Shown one piece after another: positions 39,654 through 48,235 of a stretch of DNA of 64,000 bases (position 1 is its first letter; every line of letters begins with the position of its first letter). Source of the DNA: Fusibacter_C sp942493125 (GTDB taxonomy: Bacteria > Bacillota > Clostridia > Peptostreptococcales > Acidaminobacteraceae); assembly GCA_942493125.1 (NCBI GenBank), contig OW818667.1, positions 3,038,001-3,102,000 of the forward strand, given 5' to 3'. The notes below the pieces were generated by a model. The model was not told the origin of the DNA and did no database searches. It saw only the letters and a list, made by a program, of their open reading frames with translations. The position numbers were made by a program, and so were the translations under genes.

Positions 39654-41306
39654 ATGACATTTACTGCGAAAGAATTTATAGCACTCTTGATGCCTTTATT
39701 AGGTGGTCTAGGACTTTTCCTTTACGGCATGACAGTCATGAGCGACGGTCTTGAGAAATCGGCTGGAGACAAACTGGAGAAATTAATAGAAAAACTTTCA
39801 GGCAATATTTTCAAAGGCGTTCTGATGGGCGCACTTGTTACGATGGTCATACAAAGTTCTTCTGCGACGACAGTCATGGTAGTCGGATTCGTCAATGCTG
39901 GCATTATGAATTTGACACAGGCTATAGGCATCATCATGGGTGCCAATATCGGTACGACGATCACCGCTCAACTCGTGTCTATTGACTTGACGGTTTTAGC
40001 TCCTGTAGCGATTGCCATAGGTGTTGGCTTTAAATTGTTTTCTAAGAGAAATAAATCAATCATCTTAGGTGAGATCATACTCGGTTTCGGTATATTATTT
40101 CTAGGTATGGAACTTATGAAAGACGCTTTAGCACCTTTGAAAGAATATAAAGGGTTTGAAACTATGATTAGTTCCATAGGTGCAGGAACATTATGGGGTA
40201 TGATAAAAGGTTTTTTAATAGGACTCGTAGTAACAGGGATTGTTCAAAGCTCATCGGCTACTACAGGTATCATGGTCGCATTGGCTAGCACTGGTGCCTT
40301 GCCAATTGAGTCAGCCTATCCAATCTTACTCGGTACTAACGTTGGAACATGTGTGACGGCTCTGTTATCCTCAATTGGGGCAAATAGAACCGCTAAACGC
40401 GCTGCAGTTATGCACTTGCTATTCAATGTCATAGGAACGATCATCTTCTTTTTATTATTCTCCAAAATTACAATTAATCTCGTTACAGCGATGAGTGATG
40501 ATGCGGCACGTCAACTCGCCAATGCGCATACGCTATTCAATGTCATAAATACGATTATTTTATTGCCATTTGCGGGACTCATTGTCAAAGCCGTTAGTAT
40601 TTTAATACCATCTACATTAGAGGAGCGTGAAGCGACTACATACGGCGTCAAATACCTCGATGAACGTATACTGGAAACACCGACCATCGCGCTTGCACAA
40701 GTTATAAAGGAAGTTCTTCACATGGGGCATATTGCGAAATTGTCACTCGAGAGCTCTATACAAGCGATGCATGACAATGATCAAAAGTGTGTAGAAAAAA
40801 CCTTTAAGATTGAAAAAAGCATCAATACCTTAGAGCGTGTCATCAGCGAGTATTTGGTCAAGCTATCAAACCGTTCCATCGATAACGACGACCGAATGGT
40901 GATTGACAGTTTGTTTAGTACCATTAACGACATAGAACGCGTGGGTGACCATGCGGATAATATCGCGGAACTCGCATTATACAAAATAGACAACAATGTT
41001 TCGTTTTCTGACGTTGCAACCGTTGAACTTGGAGAAATGGTGGCAAAAGTCCTCGAATCATATCAACTCGCTCTTGATGCGATGCAAGATAAAGATCGCT
41101 ATAAAGCGCAACAAGTTATAGAAATCGAAGATCTTGTCGACGACATGGAAAAAGCATTGCGCAAACAGCACATCACTCGATTAAATGAAGGTCGATGTGA
41201 GTTGAGTTCTGGAATTGTTTTCTTGGATATGTTGAGCAATTTAGAGAGAATATCAGATCACGCTTCCAATATTGCTTTGGCTGTCTTGGAAGTATCAGAA
41301 CATTAA
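39654..41306 (+). CDS. Na/Pi cotransporter family protein with C-terminal PhoU domain
   Basis: This 550-residue protein has an N-terminal PNaS transporter domain made of two repeats, each with the QSSSATT signature (near residues 65 and 200), and about eight membrane segments, then a cytoplasmic PhoU-like helical domain (about 350-550) with DIERVGDHADNIAEL and LERISDHASNIA. It imports or exports phosphate with Na+ and may be gated by its PhoU part. Its presence beside the Pst system suggests a low-affinity or export route. trxB follows 16 bases later, probably by read-through. Confidence 0.93.
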   Translation: MTFTAKEFIALLMPLLGGLGLFLYGMTVMSDGLEKSAGDKLEKLIEKLSGNIFKGVLMGALVTMVIQSSSATTVMVVGFVNAGIMNLTQAIGIIMGANIGTTITAQLVSIDLTVLAPVAIAIGVGFKLFSKRNKSIILGEIILGFGILFLGMELMKDALAPLKEYKGFETMISSIGAGTLWGMIKGFLIGLVVTGIVQSSSATTGIMVALASTGALPIESAYPILLGTNVGTCVTALLSSIGANRTAKRAAVMHLLFNVIGTIIFFLLFSKITINLVTAMSDDAARQLANAHTLFNVINTIILLPFAGLIVKAVSILIPSTLEEREATTYGVKYLDERILETPTIALAQVIKEVLHMGHIAKLSLESSIQAMHDNDQKCVEKTFKIEKSINTLERVISEYLVKLSNRSIDNDDRMVIDSLFSTINDIERVGDHADNIAELALYKIDNNVSFSDVATVELGEMVAKVLESYQLALDAMQDKDRYKAQQVIEIEDLVDDMEKALRKQHITRLNEGRCELSSGIVFLDMLSNLERISDHASNIALAVLEVSEH

Positions 41307-41322
41307 AACTTGGAGGATACAA

Positions 41323-42267
41323 ATGGAAATGATTTATGACGTAATCATCATAGGCGCTGGACCTGCAGGGTTATCAGCAGGGTTATATGCAGCACGTGCG
41401 AAAATGACGACTTTGATTCTTGAAAAGGATCGCACGGGTGGTCAGATTACAGGTACTGAAGAGGTGGCAAACTATCCTGGTTCTATCAAAGATGCGACTG
41501 GACCTACTTTAGTGGCACGTATGGTTGAACAATCCGAAGAATTTGGTGCAACGCGATTAAAAGCGGAAGTGACGCAGTTAGACCTCGAAGGAGAGATAAA
41601 ACGCGTTCATACCGACAAGGGAATCTATCAAGCAAAATCAATCATTATGGCAATGGGCGCACATCCGCGTTTGTTGGACGTACAGGGCGAAAAAGCACTC
41701 ACAGGAAAAGGCGTATCTTATTGCGCAACATGCGACGCAGAGTTTTTTTCCGATTTGGAAGTGTATGTCTTCGGTGGTGGTGATACGGCTTTGGAAGAAG
41801 CGATGTTCATCACTAAGTTTGCGCGTAAAGTGACAATCGTTCACAGACGCGACGTCTTTAGAGCGGCGAAATCAATCGTTGAAAAAGCACAAAACAACCC
41901 TAAAATCGAATTTGTATTTAACTCAGGTGCTAAGAAAATCATAGGCGATGGCATGGTACAAGGTCTCGAACTCGAGAATTTTGAAACGGGCGAATGCACA
42001 GAAATATTAGCAGATCCAAATGACGGTTTGATGGGCATCTTTGTTTTTGTAGGTTATATTCCGGAGACACAAATCGTAAAAGACCTTGTAAATTTAGATA
42101 AATCGGGTTACATTATAACTGACGAATTGATGCAAACGGGCATACCAGGAGTTTATGCTGCGGGCGATATTCGCGTAAAAAGTTTAAGACAAGTCGTTAC
42201 TGCGACAGCTGATGGCGCAATTGCTGCCGTTCAAGCTGAAAAATACGTAGACTCTTTGACGAATTAG
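41323..42267 (+). CDS. trxB: Thioredoxin reductase
   Basis: This 314-residue FAD enzyme reduces thioredoxin with NADPH. The FAD-binding GAGPAGLSAGLYAAR, redox-active CATC (Cys134, Cys137), NAD(P)-binding GGGDTALEEA and C-terminal GVYAAGDIRVK are all present. ATG 41323 follows GGAGG; the longer frame overlaps the Na/Pi gene. The thioredoxin gene lies 10 bases downstream, forming a reductase-thioredoxin pair. HRRDVFRAAKS near the NADP site has the usual HRRxxFRA pattern. Confidence 0.96.
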   Translation: MEMIYDVIIIGAGPAGLSAGLYAARAKMTTLILEKDRTGGQITGTEEVANYPGSIKDATGPTLVARMVEQSEEFGATRLKAEVTQLDLEGEIKRVHTDKGIYQAKSIIMAMGAHPRLLDVQGEKALTGKGVSYCATCDAEFFSDLEVYVFGGGDTALEEAMFITKFARKVTIVHRRDVFRAAKSIVEKAQNNPKIEFVFNSGAKKIIGDGMVQGLELENFETGECTEILADPNDGLMGIFVFVGYIPETQIVKDLVNLDKSGYIITDELMQTGIPGVYAAGDIRVKSLRQVVTATADGAIAAVQAEKYVDSLTN

Positions 42268-42277
42268 GAGGCATGAA

Positions 42278-42595
42278 ATGTTGGTACTTGATAAAGAAAA
42301 TTTTGAAATGGAAGTTTTGAAGGCGTCTGGTTTAGTTGTCGTCGATTTTTGGGGTGAAGGATGCGAACCGTGCAAAGCACTAATGCCAGAATTTGAGGCT
42401 CTGTCTGAGTCTTACGACGAAAAAGTGACATTTGCAAAACTGAATACGTCGCAAGAGAGAAGACTTGCGATCAGCCAACGCGTACTCGGCTTGCCAACAG
42501 TAGTTCTTTATAAAGACGGTGAGAGAGTTGCTGAATGTACGAAAGATAGCGCAACACAAACGGGAATCAAACAGATGATCGATGGTCATTTATAA
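42278..42595 (+). CDS. trxA: Thioredoxin with GCEPC active site
   Basis: This 105-residue thioredoxin has the active site GCEPC (Cys29, Cys32) in place of the standard WCGPC, and cis-Pro in LGLPTVVLY. The GCxPC type is known from glycine/sarcosine reductase systems of amino-acid-fermenting clostridia, where TrxB and TrxA supply electrons to the selenoprotein complex. It is paired with trxB, the expected arrangement, though no grd genes are in the window. AGGAGG precedes the start and a terminator follows. Confidence 0.93.
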   Translation: MLVLDKENFEMEVLKASGLVVVDFWGEGCEPCKALMPEFEALSESYDEKVTFAKLNTSQERRLAISQRVLGLPTVVLYKDGERVAECTKDSATQTGIKQMIDGHL

Positions 42596-42639
42596 GTATA
42601 ATCATTATAGATTGATATTAAACACATAATGTAGTGCAT

Positions 42640-42680
42640 AAAAGATGACCGATAATATATCTGGTTCATCTTTTTTTTAC
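42640..42680 (+). terminator. Terminator of the trxBA transcript
   Basis: AAAAGATGA (42640-42648) pairs with TCATCTTTT (42666-42674), followed by a T-run. Confidence 0.85.
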
Positions 42681-42982
42681 GTCTTTATGAACGAATTGTT
42701 AAGAATAGTCTGTTTTTATATATAAATTACAAAAGCTTGAACGCGATTGAGTAAAAATATACTTGAACGCGTTTTTGTATGTAAAAAAGTTACATAGGAA
42801 TTGATTTCATTCTTTCGTAAACGACCGTTCTTTGGTGGTTATTAACATAGCTTTTTAAAGTGTTTTTTATGTTTGTTAATTCGTACAATTTAATTCTATA
42901 ATAATCACAAATCATCCTATTGGAAATTATGAATATATTGCAATAAAACGCTTGCTTTGCCATGTCAATTGTGAGATAACTG
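42681..42982. other. Intergenic region without a gene
   Basis: This is about 300 AT-rich bases. The only structure I see is a direct repeat of CTTGAACGCG (at about 42734 and 42761). No purine riboswitch signature is present before the nucleoside transporter, and the minus-strand open frame across it overlaps the promoter at 42983 and has no ribosome binding site. Confidence 0.5.
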
Positions 42983-43011
42983 TTGTAATTTGAATTATCA
43001 AAGGATATAAT
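42983..43011 (+). promoter_or_regulatory. Promoter of the BMP lipoprotein gene
   Basis: TTGTAA (42983-42988), 17-bp spacer, consensus TATAAT (43006-43011), 49 bases before the start codon. Confidence 0.72.
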
Positions 43012-43060
43012 TAATTCGAAGACGCAAGTCAAATTGAAATTAATTAGTGGAGGTCACAGA

Positions 43061-44197
43061 ATGAAAAAAGCATTAGTGATTGTACTAGCAATCATGTTAG
43101 TAAGCATGGGTTTGGTCGGATGCGGCGCAAAAGCAGATGACACATACGAAATCGCACTAATCACGGACAAAGGCAATATCGATGACAAATCATTTAACCA
43201 AGGCGCTTGGGAAGGTGTTGTTGAGTATGCTACAGCAAACGACAAGACACACACTTACATCAAACCTGAAGAAGCATCAGACGCTGGCTACTTAGCAGCG
43301 ATCGATCTTGCTGTAACAGGCGGCGCAAAAGTTATCGTAACACCAGGTTTCCTTTTTGAAGTTCCGATCTACGAAGCACAAACTAAATACCCTGATGTGA
43401 AGTTCATCCTTCTTGATGGCGCACCACACACGGCAGATTATTCTACATTTGAAACAAAAGCAAACGTTGCAAGTATCATGTACTCTGAGGAGCAATCAGG
43501 TTACCTCGTTGGTTATGCTGCAGTTAAAGATGGCATGACTAAACTTGGTTTCATGGGCGGAATGGCAGTACCTGCTGTTCAAGCTTTCGGTTATGGATAT
43601 CTTCAAGGCGCGGAAGCTGCAGCAGCTGAACTTGGCTTAGCAGATGGCGCAGTAGAAGTGACTTACCACTATACTGGCAACTTTGAAGAAAACGACACAA
43701 ACAAAGCAACAGCTAGAACTATGTACCAAGAAGGCGTAGAAGTTATCTTCGCAGCTGGCGGTTCAGTTGGTAAATCTGTTATGTCAGCAGCAACAGAATC
43801 AGAAGCAAAAGTTATCGGCGTTGACGTTGACCAAAGATATGACAGCGAAACTGTCATCACTTCAGCAACTAAAGGCCTTGCAGCTTCAGTTGTAAGCGTT
43901 CTTGATTCTATCTACACAGATTCATGGGCAACTTATGCTGGATTAACAACTTTCTTTAATGCAGCTAACGGCGGCGTTGGTATCCCAACAGAAGTTATCG
44001 GCGAAGAAGGCGGCAATGCATTTGACAGATTCTCTACATTTGACAAAGCTGCTTATGATGCAGAATTTGCTAAATTAGCAAGTGGTAGTGTTGTTCCAGT
44101 TCGTACAATGACAGTTGCAGATGCAAGTGGTGTTGCTACAGCAGAAGAACTTACAACTGCATTAAACCTTGTAAAGGTTGCAGTTTCTACTAGATAG
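43061..44197 (+). CDS. BMP-family nucleoside-binding lipoprotein
   Basis: This 378-residue substrate-binding lipoprotein has a signal peptide with lipobox LVGC (Cys21). It belongs to the BmpA/PnrA family, which binds purine nucleosides. Typical segments are ALITDKGNIDDKSFNQGAWEG at the N terminus and VIGVDVDQ in the second lobe. Its codons are strongly biased to a few triplets, as in highly expressed genes. It heads an ABC importer operon with an ATPase and two permeases. A strong hairpin-T structure after it may limit read-through, giving more binding protein than transporter. Confidence 0.93.
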   Translation: MKKALVIVLAIMLVSMGLVGCGAKADDTYEIALITDKGNIDDKSFNQGAWEGVVEYATANDKTHTYIKPEEASDAGYLAAIDLAVTGGAKVIVTPGFLFEVPIYEAQTKYPDVKFILLDGAPHTADYSTFETKANVASIMYSEEQSGYLVGYAAVKDGMTKLGFMGGMAVPAVQAFGYGYLQGAEAAAAELGLADGAVEVTYHYTGNFEENDTNKATARTMYQEGVEVIFAAGGSVGKSVMSAATESEAKVIGVDVDQRYDSETVITSATKGLAASVVSVLDSIYTDSWATYAGLTTFFNAANGGVGIPTEVIGEEGGNAFDRFSTFDKAAYDAEFAKLASGSVVPVRTMTVADASGVATAEELTTALNLVKVAVSTR

Positions 44198-44256
44198 TCT
44201 TAAAGCTATCGCTACTTGACATATGGCTTTTGCCTATGCACGTATGAGTCAATCAA

Positions 44257-44289
44257 TGGGGGAAGGCGAGAGTTTTCCCCCGTTTTTTT
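44257..44289 (+). terminator. Terminator between binding protein and ATPase genes
   Basis: GGGGGAA pairs with TTCCCCC around GGCGAGAGT, followed by G and seven T. As the transporter genes follow, it probably acts as a partial terminator. Confidence 0.9.
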
Positions 44290-44425
44290 GTCACTAAACG
44301 CCGCTTTTGATTGATGTTTGTCAGATCATTTAGCCTCTAGCAAAAACTATATTTGCTCTGTATCGGATAGACATTTTAAACCAGTGGTGATTTCTAACTA
44401 GAAAAAGATTTAAGAAGAGGTTAAA

Positions 44426-45973
44426 GTGGAAAATTATATTGTAGAGATGTTGAATATTACGAAAGAATTTCCTGGTATTGTCGCAAATGACAATATTACC
44501 TTGAATTTAAAAAAAGGTGAAGTTCATGCGCTTCTCGGGGAGAATGGCGCGGGTAAATCCACTCTTATGAGTGTGCTCTTCGGTTTGTATCAAGCTGAAA
44601 AGGGCGAAATAAGAAAAAATGGTAAAGCGGTTACAATCAACAACCCAAATGACGCCAATGCACTGGGCATAGGCATGGTACACCAACACTTCAAACTCGT
44701 TGAAATATTTACAGTACTTGAAAACATAATACTTGGCGTTGAACCAAATACTATGGGCTTTATCCAAAAGAGCGATGCACGTGAAAAAGTGGTAGAGCTA
44801 AGTGAAAGATATGGCCTGATGGTCAATCCAGATGCCTTAATTGAAGAAATTTCTGTAGGCATGCAGCAAAGAGTAGAGATCTTAAAGATGCTTTATAGAG
44901 AAAACGAAATCTTGATCTTCGATGAGCCTACTGCTGTTTTAACCCCACAAGAAATCAAAGAACTATTGAAGATTATGAGAGGATTTGCAAATGAAGGCAA
45001 ATCTATTTTGTTCATTACACATAAATTAAATGAAATTATGGAAGTTGCAGACAGATGTACTGTCCTTAGAAAAGGCAAATACATCGGAACCGTCGATGTT
45101 AAAGAAACGACGAAAGAAGAATTGTCAAAGATGATGGTTGGTCGAGATATCAGCTTTAACGTTGATAAAAAGCCAATGGTTGTCAAAGACGTGGTGCTTT
45201 CTGTCAACAATGTGACGGTGCCATCTAAACTCCATAAAAACAACGCGGTCAAAAATGTCACGTTTGATGTCAAAGCAGGTGAGATTGTCTGTTTGGCAGG
45301 CATCGACGGCAATGGACAGACTGAATTTGTTTCAGCACTTACTGGCCTTGAAAAGATGAGCGCTGGGACGATCACACTTTGTGGTAAAGACATCACAAAG
45401 GCATCGATCAGAGAGCGATCTGTTTCAGGCATGAGCCATATCCCAGAAGACAGACATAAGCATGGTTTGGTATTAGATTATTCCCTTGAAGAGAACATGG
45501 TACTTCAAAGGTATTGGGAGCCAACATTTCAAAAGGGCGGCTTTATCAAGTTTGATGCTGTCAGAAATTATGCAGAGGGTTTAATTAAACGATTTGACGT
45601 CAGAAGTGGCCAGGGACCAATCACCGCTGTAAGAAGTATGTCTGGTGGCAATCAACAAAAGGCGATCATAGCAAGAGAAATCGACAAAGCACACGAAATC
45701 CTCGTTGCGGTGCAACCGACGAGAGGACTTGATGTTGGTGCGATAGAATATATTCACAAACAGCTCGTCGAGAGACGCGATGCTGGAAAAGGCGTTTTAC
45801 TCGTATCGCTTGAACTCGATGAAGTTATGAACGTCAGCGATAGAATCCTCGTCATGTATGAAGGAGAAATCGTTGGTGAGTTAGATCCAAAGACGACGAC
45901 GGTCCAAGAACTTGGCCTTTACATGTCAGGTGCAAAACGCAATACCGCAAAGGAGATTAACCATGCAGGATAA
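44426..45973 (+). CDS. Nucleoside ABC transporter ATP-binding protein (two NBDs)
   Basis: The 515-residue protein has two fused nucleotide-binding domains. NBD1 has Walker A GENGAGKST, a degenerate signature region (EEISVGMQQR) and Walker B ILIFDEPT. NBD2 has GIDGNGQTE, signature MSGGNQQK and EILVAVQPTRGLDVGA, where the Walker B glutamate is replaced by Gln, as is usual in this YufO/NupA family. GTG 44426 is the start, with GAAGAGG upstream. It overlaps the first permease gene by 11 bases. Together with the BMP lipoprotein and two permeases it imports nucleosides. Confidence 0.93.
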   Translation: MENYIVEMLNITKEFPGIVANDNITLNLKKGEVHALLGENGAGKSTLMSVLFGLYQAEKGEIRKNGKAVTINNPNDANALGIGMVHQHFKLVEIFTVLENIILGVEPNTMGFIQKSDAREKVVELSERYGLMVNPDALIEEISVGMQQRVEILKMLYRENEILIFDEPTAVLTPQEIKELLKIMRGFANEGKSILFITHKLNEIMEVADRCTVLRKGKYIGTVDVKETTKEELSKMMVGRDISFNVDKKPMVVKDVVLSVNNVTVPSKLHKNNAVKNVTFDVKAGEIVCLAGIDGNGQTEFVSALTGLEKMSAGTITLCGKDITKASIRERSVSGMSHIPEDRHKHGLVLDYSLEENMVLQRYWEPTFQKGGFIKFDAVRNYAEGLIKRFDVRSGQGPITAVRSMSGGNQQKAIIAREIDKAHEILVAVQPTRGLDVGAIEYIHKQLVERRDAGKGVLLVSLELDEVMNVSDRILVMYEGEIVGELDPKTTTVQELGLYMSGAKRNTAKEINHAG

Positions 45974-47123
45974 GAATCGCTCATCTCGTAAAAGTATGTT
46001 GAACTTTAATAATCTTACACATAGCAAAGGCTTTTCTGCCTTTACTGCGGCACTGCTTGCGATAGCGCTCGGTTTAATCTTCGGATTTATCGTCATGCTT
46101 ATCGCAGCACCAGGCAATGCATTTGCAGGCTTTAGATATGTCCTTATGGGAGGATTTAGCCGATTTGGCAATGTACTCTACTTTGCCACACCGATCCTTA
46201 TGACTGGACTTGCTGTAGGTTTTGCATTTAAAATGGGCCTCTTTAATATTGGTGCATCCGGACAATATACAATGGGTATGTTCTTTGCACTTTATGTCGG
46301 TTTTATGTGGGATTTGCCACCGTCTATCCACTGGATCGTCGCGATCTTTGCAGGTATGTTGGGCGGTATGCTTTGGGGCTTTATACCAGGTATCTTTAAA
46401 GCGCTGCTAAACGTCAACGAAGTAATTACTTCGATCATGTTCAACTATATAGGCATGTATTTAGTCGACATGTGGATTCAAGGCAATGCCGTGATCTACA
46501 TTTCATCCAAATCCAGAACGAATTATTTGCCGTCGACAGTACAGATTCCTTCACTTGGAATCGCTGGTTCAAACGTCAATTTCGGAATAATATTTGCAGT
46601 CATCATAGGAATCTGCTTATTTGTTGTCCTGAATAGAACAACGTTCGGCTATGAGCTCAAGGCAACTGGTTTTAATAAAAATGCAGCAGCTTATGCAGGC
46701 ATGAAAGGTAAGCGCAATATCATCTTGACCATGGTTATCGCAGGTGGTCTGGCAGGTCTTGGTGGCGCATTTGCCATCCTTGCACCGTCAGCTATAGCAG
46801 GTAGCAGTATGACTTATGAACCTATTAGCATCATAGCTGCGAATGGTTTCAATGGTATTGCAGTTGCTCTGCTCGGCGCTTCAAATCCAATCGGAATCAT
46901 TTTCTCATCTATCTTCATCTCACACATTCAACGTGGTGGTTCACTTGCGAATCTCGTTGGCTTCAAGCCAGAGATTATCGATGTCGTCATCGCTGTAATC
47001 ATTTATTTCTCAGCATTTGCCATGATTATGAAATCGGGCTTGACTAAATTTATCAAAACACGTCTTATGAAAAAAACGCGTACTAATGTTATCATCGACG
47101 AAACTGCGAAGGAGGTAAAATAA
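45963..47123 (+). CDS. Nucleoside ABC transporter permease 1
   Basis: This 386-residue BPD_transp_2 permease of the YufP/NupB type has about ten membrane segments. The core GLFNIGASGQYTMG (near residue 100) and LNVNEVITSIMFNYIG are family-specific. ATG 45963 has AAAGGAG upstream, inside the ATPase gene end. Its stop overlaps the next start by one base (TAATG), so the two permeases are made together. Confidence 0.93.
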   Translation: MQDKNRSSRKSMLNFNNLTHSKGFSAFTAALLAIALGLIFGFIVMLIAAPGNAFAGFRYVLMGGFSRFGNVLYFATPILMTGLAVGFAFKMGLFNIGASGQYTMGMFFALYVGFMWDLPPSIHWIVAIFAGMLGGMLWGFIPGIFKALLNVNEVITSIMFNYIGMYLVDMWIQGNAVIYISSKSRTNYLPSTVQIPSLGIAGSNVNFGIIFAVIIGICLFVVLNRTTFGYELKATGFNKNAAAYAGMKGKRNIILTMVIAGGLAGLGGAFAILAPSAIAGSSMTYEPISIIAANGFNGIAVALLGASNPIGIIFSSIFISHIQRGGSLANLVGFKPEIIDVVIAVIIYFSAFAMIMKSGLTKFIKTRLMKKTRTNVIIDETAKEVK

Positions 47124-48088
47124 TGGATACATTTTATTATTTGATTCAAAATATGCTCCCTGTCGCCATTCCGTTACTTCTTGTCGCACTCGGTGGTATG
47201 TTCAGTGAACGCAGCGGCGTTATCAATATCGCCCTCGAAGGTATTATGCTCTTTGGTGCATTTTTCGGTGCTTTGTTCGTATACTCAGTTCAAGAGACTT
47301 CGATGAATCCTCAGTTGATTCTTGTCCTTGGCATGTTGGTGGCAGCTTTTTCGGGCCTACTTTATTCAATGCTTTTATCATTTGCAGCTGTTACCATGAA
47401 AGCGGACCAGACAATAACAGGTACAGCACTCAATATGTTGATTCCAGCGGCAATCTTGTTGTTTGCCAAGATGTTTTTCAGTAGCGACGGCATCACGACA
47501 AATATGAATTTTTATCTTCGCAAAATTCCGGTTTTGGGAGACATTCCAATCCTTGGACCGATGTTTTTTCAAAAGACATATCTTACAGTTATGATTGGTT
47601 TCTTATTACTGGGAATCGTTGTGGTCATCTTCTATAAAACGCGCTTTGGCCTCAGATTACGTGCCTGTGGAGAACATCCACAAGCTGCTGACTCTGTAGG
47701 TATCAATGTCTATCACATGCGCTATGCGGGTGTCGGTTTATCAGGTATCTTAGGTGGTATTGGTGGCTTCTTCTACTCAGTAGGTGTATTGGATGGCAAT
47801 GTCAATGGACATAGTGGCGTTGCAGGTTTCGGTTTCTTGGCGTTAGCCGTTATGATTTTCGGTCAATGGAAGCCAATCAAGATTTTATTTGCAGCTCTGT
47901 TCTTTGCATTTTTAAGAACTTTGGCTTACTCAGTTGCTTTGATCCCATTCTTAAACGATTTGGGCATCAACCAAACGTATTATAAAATGATGCCATATAT
48001 CGCGACGATGATCGTCTTGGCATTTACTTCCAAAAAATCAAGAGCACCGAAAGCGGAAGGTATCCCTTACGACAAGTCTCAAAGATAA
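47123..48088 (+). CDS. Nucleoside ABC transporter permease 2
   Basis: This 321-residue partner permease of the YufQ/NupC type has about nine membrane segments. FSERSGVINIALEGIMLFGAFFGA at the N terminus and RACGEHPQAADSVGINVYHMRY in the middle are typical. It ends the operon, followed by a strong bidirectional-looking terminator. Confidence 0.93.
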   Translation: MDTFYYLIQNMLPVAIPLLLVALGGMFSERSGVINIALEGIMLFGAFFGALFVYSVQETSMNPQLILVLGMLVAAFSGLLYSMLLSFAAVTMKADQTITGTALNMLIPAAILLFAKMFFSSDGITTNMNFYLRKIPVLGDIPILGPMFFQKTYLTVMIGFLLLGIVVVIFYKTRFGLRLRACGEHPQAADSVGINVYHMRYAGVGLSGILGGIGGFFYSVGVLDGNVNGHSGVAGFGFLALAVMIFGQWKPIKILFAALFFAFLRTLAYSVALIPFLNDLGINQTYYKMMPYIATMIVLAFTSKKSRAPKAEGIPYDKSQR

Positions 48089-48091
48089 TTT

Positions 48092-48136
48092 AAAAGGCCT
48101 AGCACGTGTAAATACGTGCATAGGCCTTTTATTTCC
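48092..48136 (+). terminator. Terminator of the nucleoside transporter operon
   Basis: AAAAGGCCTA pairs with TAGGCCTTTT, with inner GCACGT/ACGTGC. Confidence 0.92.
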
Positions 48137-48235
48137 AATGTATGCGCGTAATTTTACTATCATTTTAAGGTGTGATTTGTTATAATTATACCGTTACTTC
48201 ACCGGGTGAATTTATTAGGATGAGATGGTATATAT

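Noticed and set aside
42790..43032. 80-codon minus-strand open frame before the BMP gene
   Set aside because: No ribosome binding site, non-ATG start, overlaps a good plus-strand promoter, composition like the surrounding AT-rich spacer, and no family recognised.
42596..43060. Purine riboswitch before the nucleoside transporter
   Set aside because: The conserved core sequences of the purine aptamer are not present in the leader; only a normal promoter is seen.
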